DNA of 64,000 nucleotides. Source: Leptospira hartskeerlii (GTDB taxonomy: Bacteria; Spirochaetota; Leptospiria; Leptospirales; Leptospiraceae). Of the stretch, positions 62,586-64,000 are shown piece after piece (position 1 is the first letter of the stretch; every line of letters starts with the position of its first letter). The notes beneath the pieces are model-generated. The model was not told the DNA's origin and made no database searches. It saw only the letters and a program-made list of their open reading frames with translations. The translations under genes were made by a program, and so were the position numbers. The stretch covers positions 186,001 through 250,000 of the forward strand of contig NZ_NPDL01000001.1 of NCBI RefSeq assembly GCF_002811475.1, given 5' to 3'.

Positions 62586-64000
62586 CTACGCAGGATATTC
62601 GGGAGTTTCTCTGGATTCGATCGCGATGATCGTGATATCATCGTATCTTTGTTCGTCTCCTCTGGATCGTTCTTCCATTACTACTAATTCTTCTAATAGT
62701 TTTTGGAGGCTTACGCTGGAAAGTGTACCTGCTCTGGATGCAATGGTCTCCACAGTGCTCCATCTATTTTCCTTTCTTCTGTTTTCTATAAGTCCATCAG
62801 AGAAAAGTAATAAACGGCTTCCTAATGGGAACTTATAGGTAGAAAATTCAATTTCTAAATCATCGAACAGACCTAATATAGGGCCTGTTTTATGAAGTAG
62901 TTCGAAATTACCGTCAGGAGAAAGTAATACCTGGTCCGGATGTCCCGCAGAAGCGTAGAGTACTTCTTTTTTTTCTAAATAGATATCAGCTACAAAACAA
63001 GGGAAGATACTTTCTAATGTATCGAACTTTCTTAAAAATCTTCCATTCAATTCTTTTAATACATGAGTAGGGCAGGGCAGTTTTTTTAATTCTTCATATT
63101 CCGTTTTTAGAGCCATGGTCATAAGGCTCGCCTGTACTCCATGTCCTACTGCATCGGCTAAAAGTACCCTTACTTGGCCAGGATTGATTTCTGAAATATC
63201 TAAGAAGTCTCCGCCTACTTTTTCCAGAGGTTTATAGACATAGTCGAAACGTATTCCTTTGATCTCTCTTTCTGGAGGAGTGAGGATTTTTCTTTGTACA
63301 TTCTGGGCGATCTCTAGCTCTCTATTGATCTGTTGCAGAGTATCGTTTAGGGTTCTCGTCCTATCTTCTACCTTTTGAACCAACTTTTCTTTCATTTCAA
63401 AAAGTTCCAAGTTCATAGTTTGAAGATCTTCTGTGAGAAGTTTTGCTTCTTTATACTTGGAAGAACGATCCGAAGCAATCACCAAAGACTGCAGGAATAC
63501 AAAGAGTACGAGCGCAATATGAGAAACTTGAAGAGAGGAAACTTTTAAGATATAAGTATAGAATAGATCAATTGCTACTCCTAAGAAGAGTATTCCCGAA
63601 CCGTATAAGATATAAGAAGAGTTATTCTCCTTATCAAAGTCTATACCAAAGATCACATAGATCACGTATCCGATCGTGATCCCGATAAACAAATGGAAAT
63701 AGACAACCTTACTACTATTGAATTCCAGAGAACCGAGTAGAGTCATCAGGATGAACAGAGAGATAATTACTAAGGAAATCTTTATGTACAGTTTGGATGC
63801 GTAAACAGTGAAAGTTTCATAGAAGAAGAGCAGATATAATCCGGTAGCACACATCATGGAAATTTGTTCTATTATCTGTATTCCGTTTTGGTTGATAGAA
63901 GGAAAAAATTCCATGAGAAGTCTTGTGTTCGTAACAAGAGTTCTCATACCTATTGCCATACTCATAAATCCAAAATACAAAGGAGCCTTGCTGGATCTTA
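62586..64000 (-). CDS. 7TM-linked SpoIIE/PP2C phosphatase, partial at window end
   Basis: The frame remains open to the right edge, so the N-terminus lies outside the window. Visible from the start: KAPLYFGFMSMAIGMRTL and further hydrophobic segments of a 7TM-DISM-like module, then a coiled coil (about residues 190-225 of the visible part), then a SpoIIE-type PP2C domain (about 235-460). The PP2C motifs are EKVGGDFLDIS, VLLADAVGHGVQASLM and LLLFSDGLIENR. It should be a signal-controlled Ser/Thr phosphatase acting on a STAS protein not present nearby. It is convergent with the dehydratase pair. Confidence 0.9.
   Translation of the reverse strand, partial: RSSKAPLYFGFMSMAIGMRTLVTNTRLLMEFFPSINQNGIQIIEQISMMCATGLYLLFFYETFTVYASKLYIKISLVIISLFILMTLLGSLEFNSSKVVYFHLFIGITIGYVIYVIFGIDFDKENNSSYILYGSGILFLGVAIDLFYTYILKVSSLQVSHIALVLFVFLQSLVIASDRSSKYKEAKLLTEDLQTMNLELFEMKEKLVQKVEDRTRTLNDTLQQINRELEIAQNVQRKILTPPEREIKGIRFDYVYKPLEKVGGDFLDISEINPGQVRVLLADAVGHGVQASLMTMALKTEYEELKKLPCPTHVLKELNGRFLRKFDTLESIFPCFVADIYLEKKEVLYASAGHPDQVLLSPDGNFELLHKTGPILGLFDDLEIEFSTYKFPLGSRLLLFSDGLIENRRKENRWSTVETIASRAGTLSSVSLQKLLEELVVMEERSRGDEQRYDDITIIAIESRETPEYPA

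Noticed and set aside
1..64000. CRISPR arrays, rRNA and tRNA genes
   Set aside because: No regularly spaced repeats and no cloverleaf or rRNA-like stretches were noticed; a short tRNA could be missed by eye.

Overview
The window looks like a chromosomal segment of a spirochaete of the genus Leptospira. I infer this from the style of the lipoproteins and their lipoboxes, the seven-TM and HAMP SpoIIE-type phosphatases, and the general gene repertoire; no rRNA or other marker gene is present to prove it. No rRNA, tRNA or CRISPR array was recognised.

Bases 1 to about 15200 are accessory DNA, clearly more AT-rich than the rest. In order: an unknown gene cut by the left edge, a group-II-intron-like reverse transcriptase with large non-coding flanks, a small membrane-anchored protein, a P-loop protein, an SRAP (YedK-type) peptidase, a umuDC pair whose UmuD has lost both catalytic residues, a lipoprotein/HD-domain cluster, a small helix-turn-helix regulator with its own palindrome, a three-gene GHKL ATPase / STAS-like / membrane protein operon, and an IS1595-like transposase abutting a truncated tetR gene through an inverted repeat. 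Defence, SOS mutagenesis and mobility functions are therefore mixed here.

Bases 15200 to 27800 are ordinary chromosome: tetR-murB, hflX, a HEAT-repeat envelope protein, an inositol-monophosphatase-like enzyme, an MgtC-like membrane protein, and a partner-switching operon (unknown protein, STAS antagonist, anti-sigma-type ATPase, large membrane SpoIIE phosphatase).

Bases 27861 to 44123 are the most striking part. They hold one leftward operon encoding a complete fungal/mycobacterial-type fatty acid synthase I in a single 3302-residue chain, an AcpS-type phosphopantetheinyl transferase overlapping it by 4 bases, and a 1966-residue single-chain biotin carboxylase-BCCP-carboxyltransferase of eukaryote-like layout. 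Together they could supply malonyl-CoA, activate the carrier domain and build the acyl chain. A HadAB-like dehydratase pair near the right end (61649-62531) shares an AACGTTCGTT-like upstream motif with the region in front of the synthase.

Bases 44496 to 64000 carry a nitrilase-superfamily enzyme, a tightly coupled leftward operon (acyl-CoA dehydrogenase, trpE, trpG, an MsbA-like ABC exporter, a response regulator), a small lysine-rich secreted protein, a patatin, CutA, an S15-type hydrolase lipoprotein, an AraC-type membrane regulator, an OmpA-domain protein, a sulfatase-fold lipoprotein, the HadAB-like pair, and a second SpoIIE phosphatase cut by the right edge. Two genes, hflX and trpE, appear to start at non-canonical codons (ATC and CTG).
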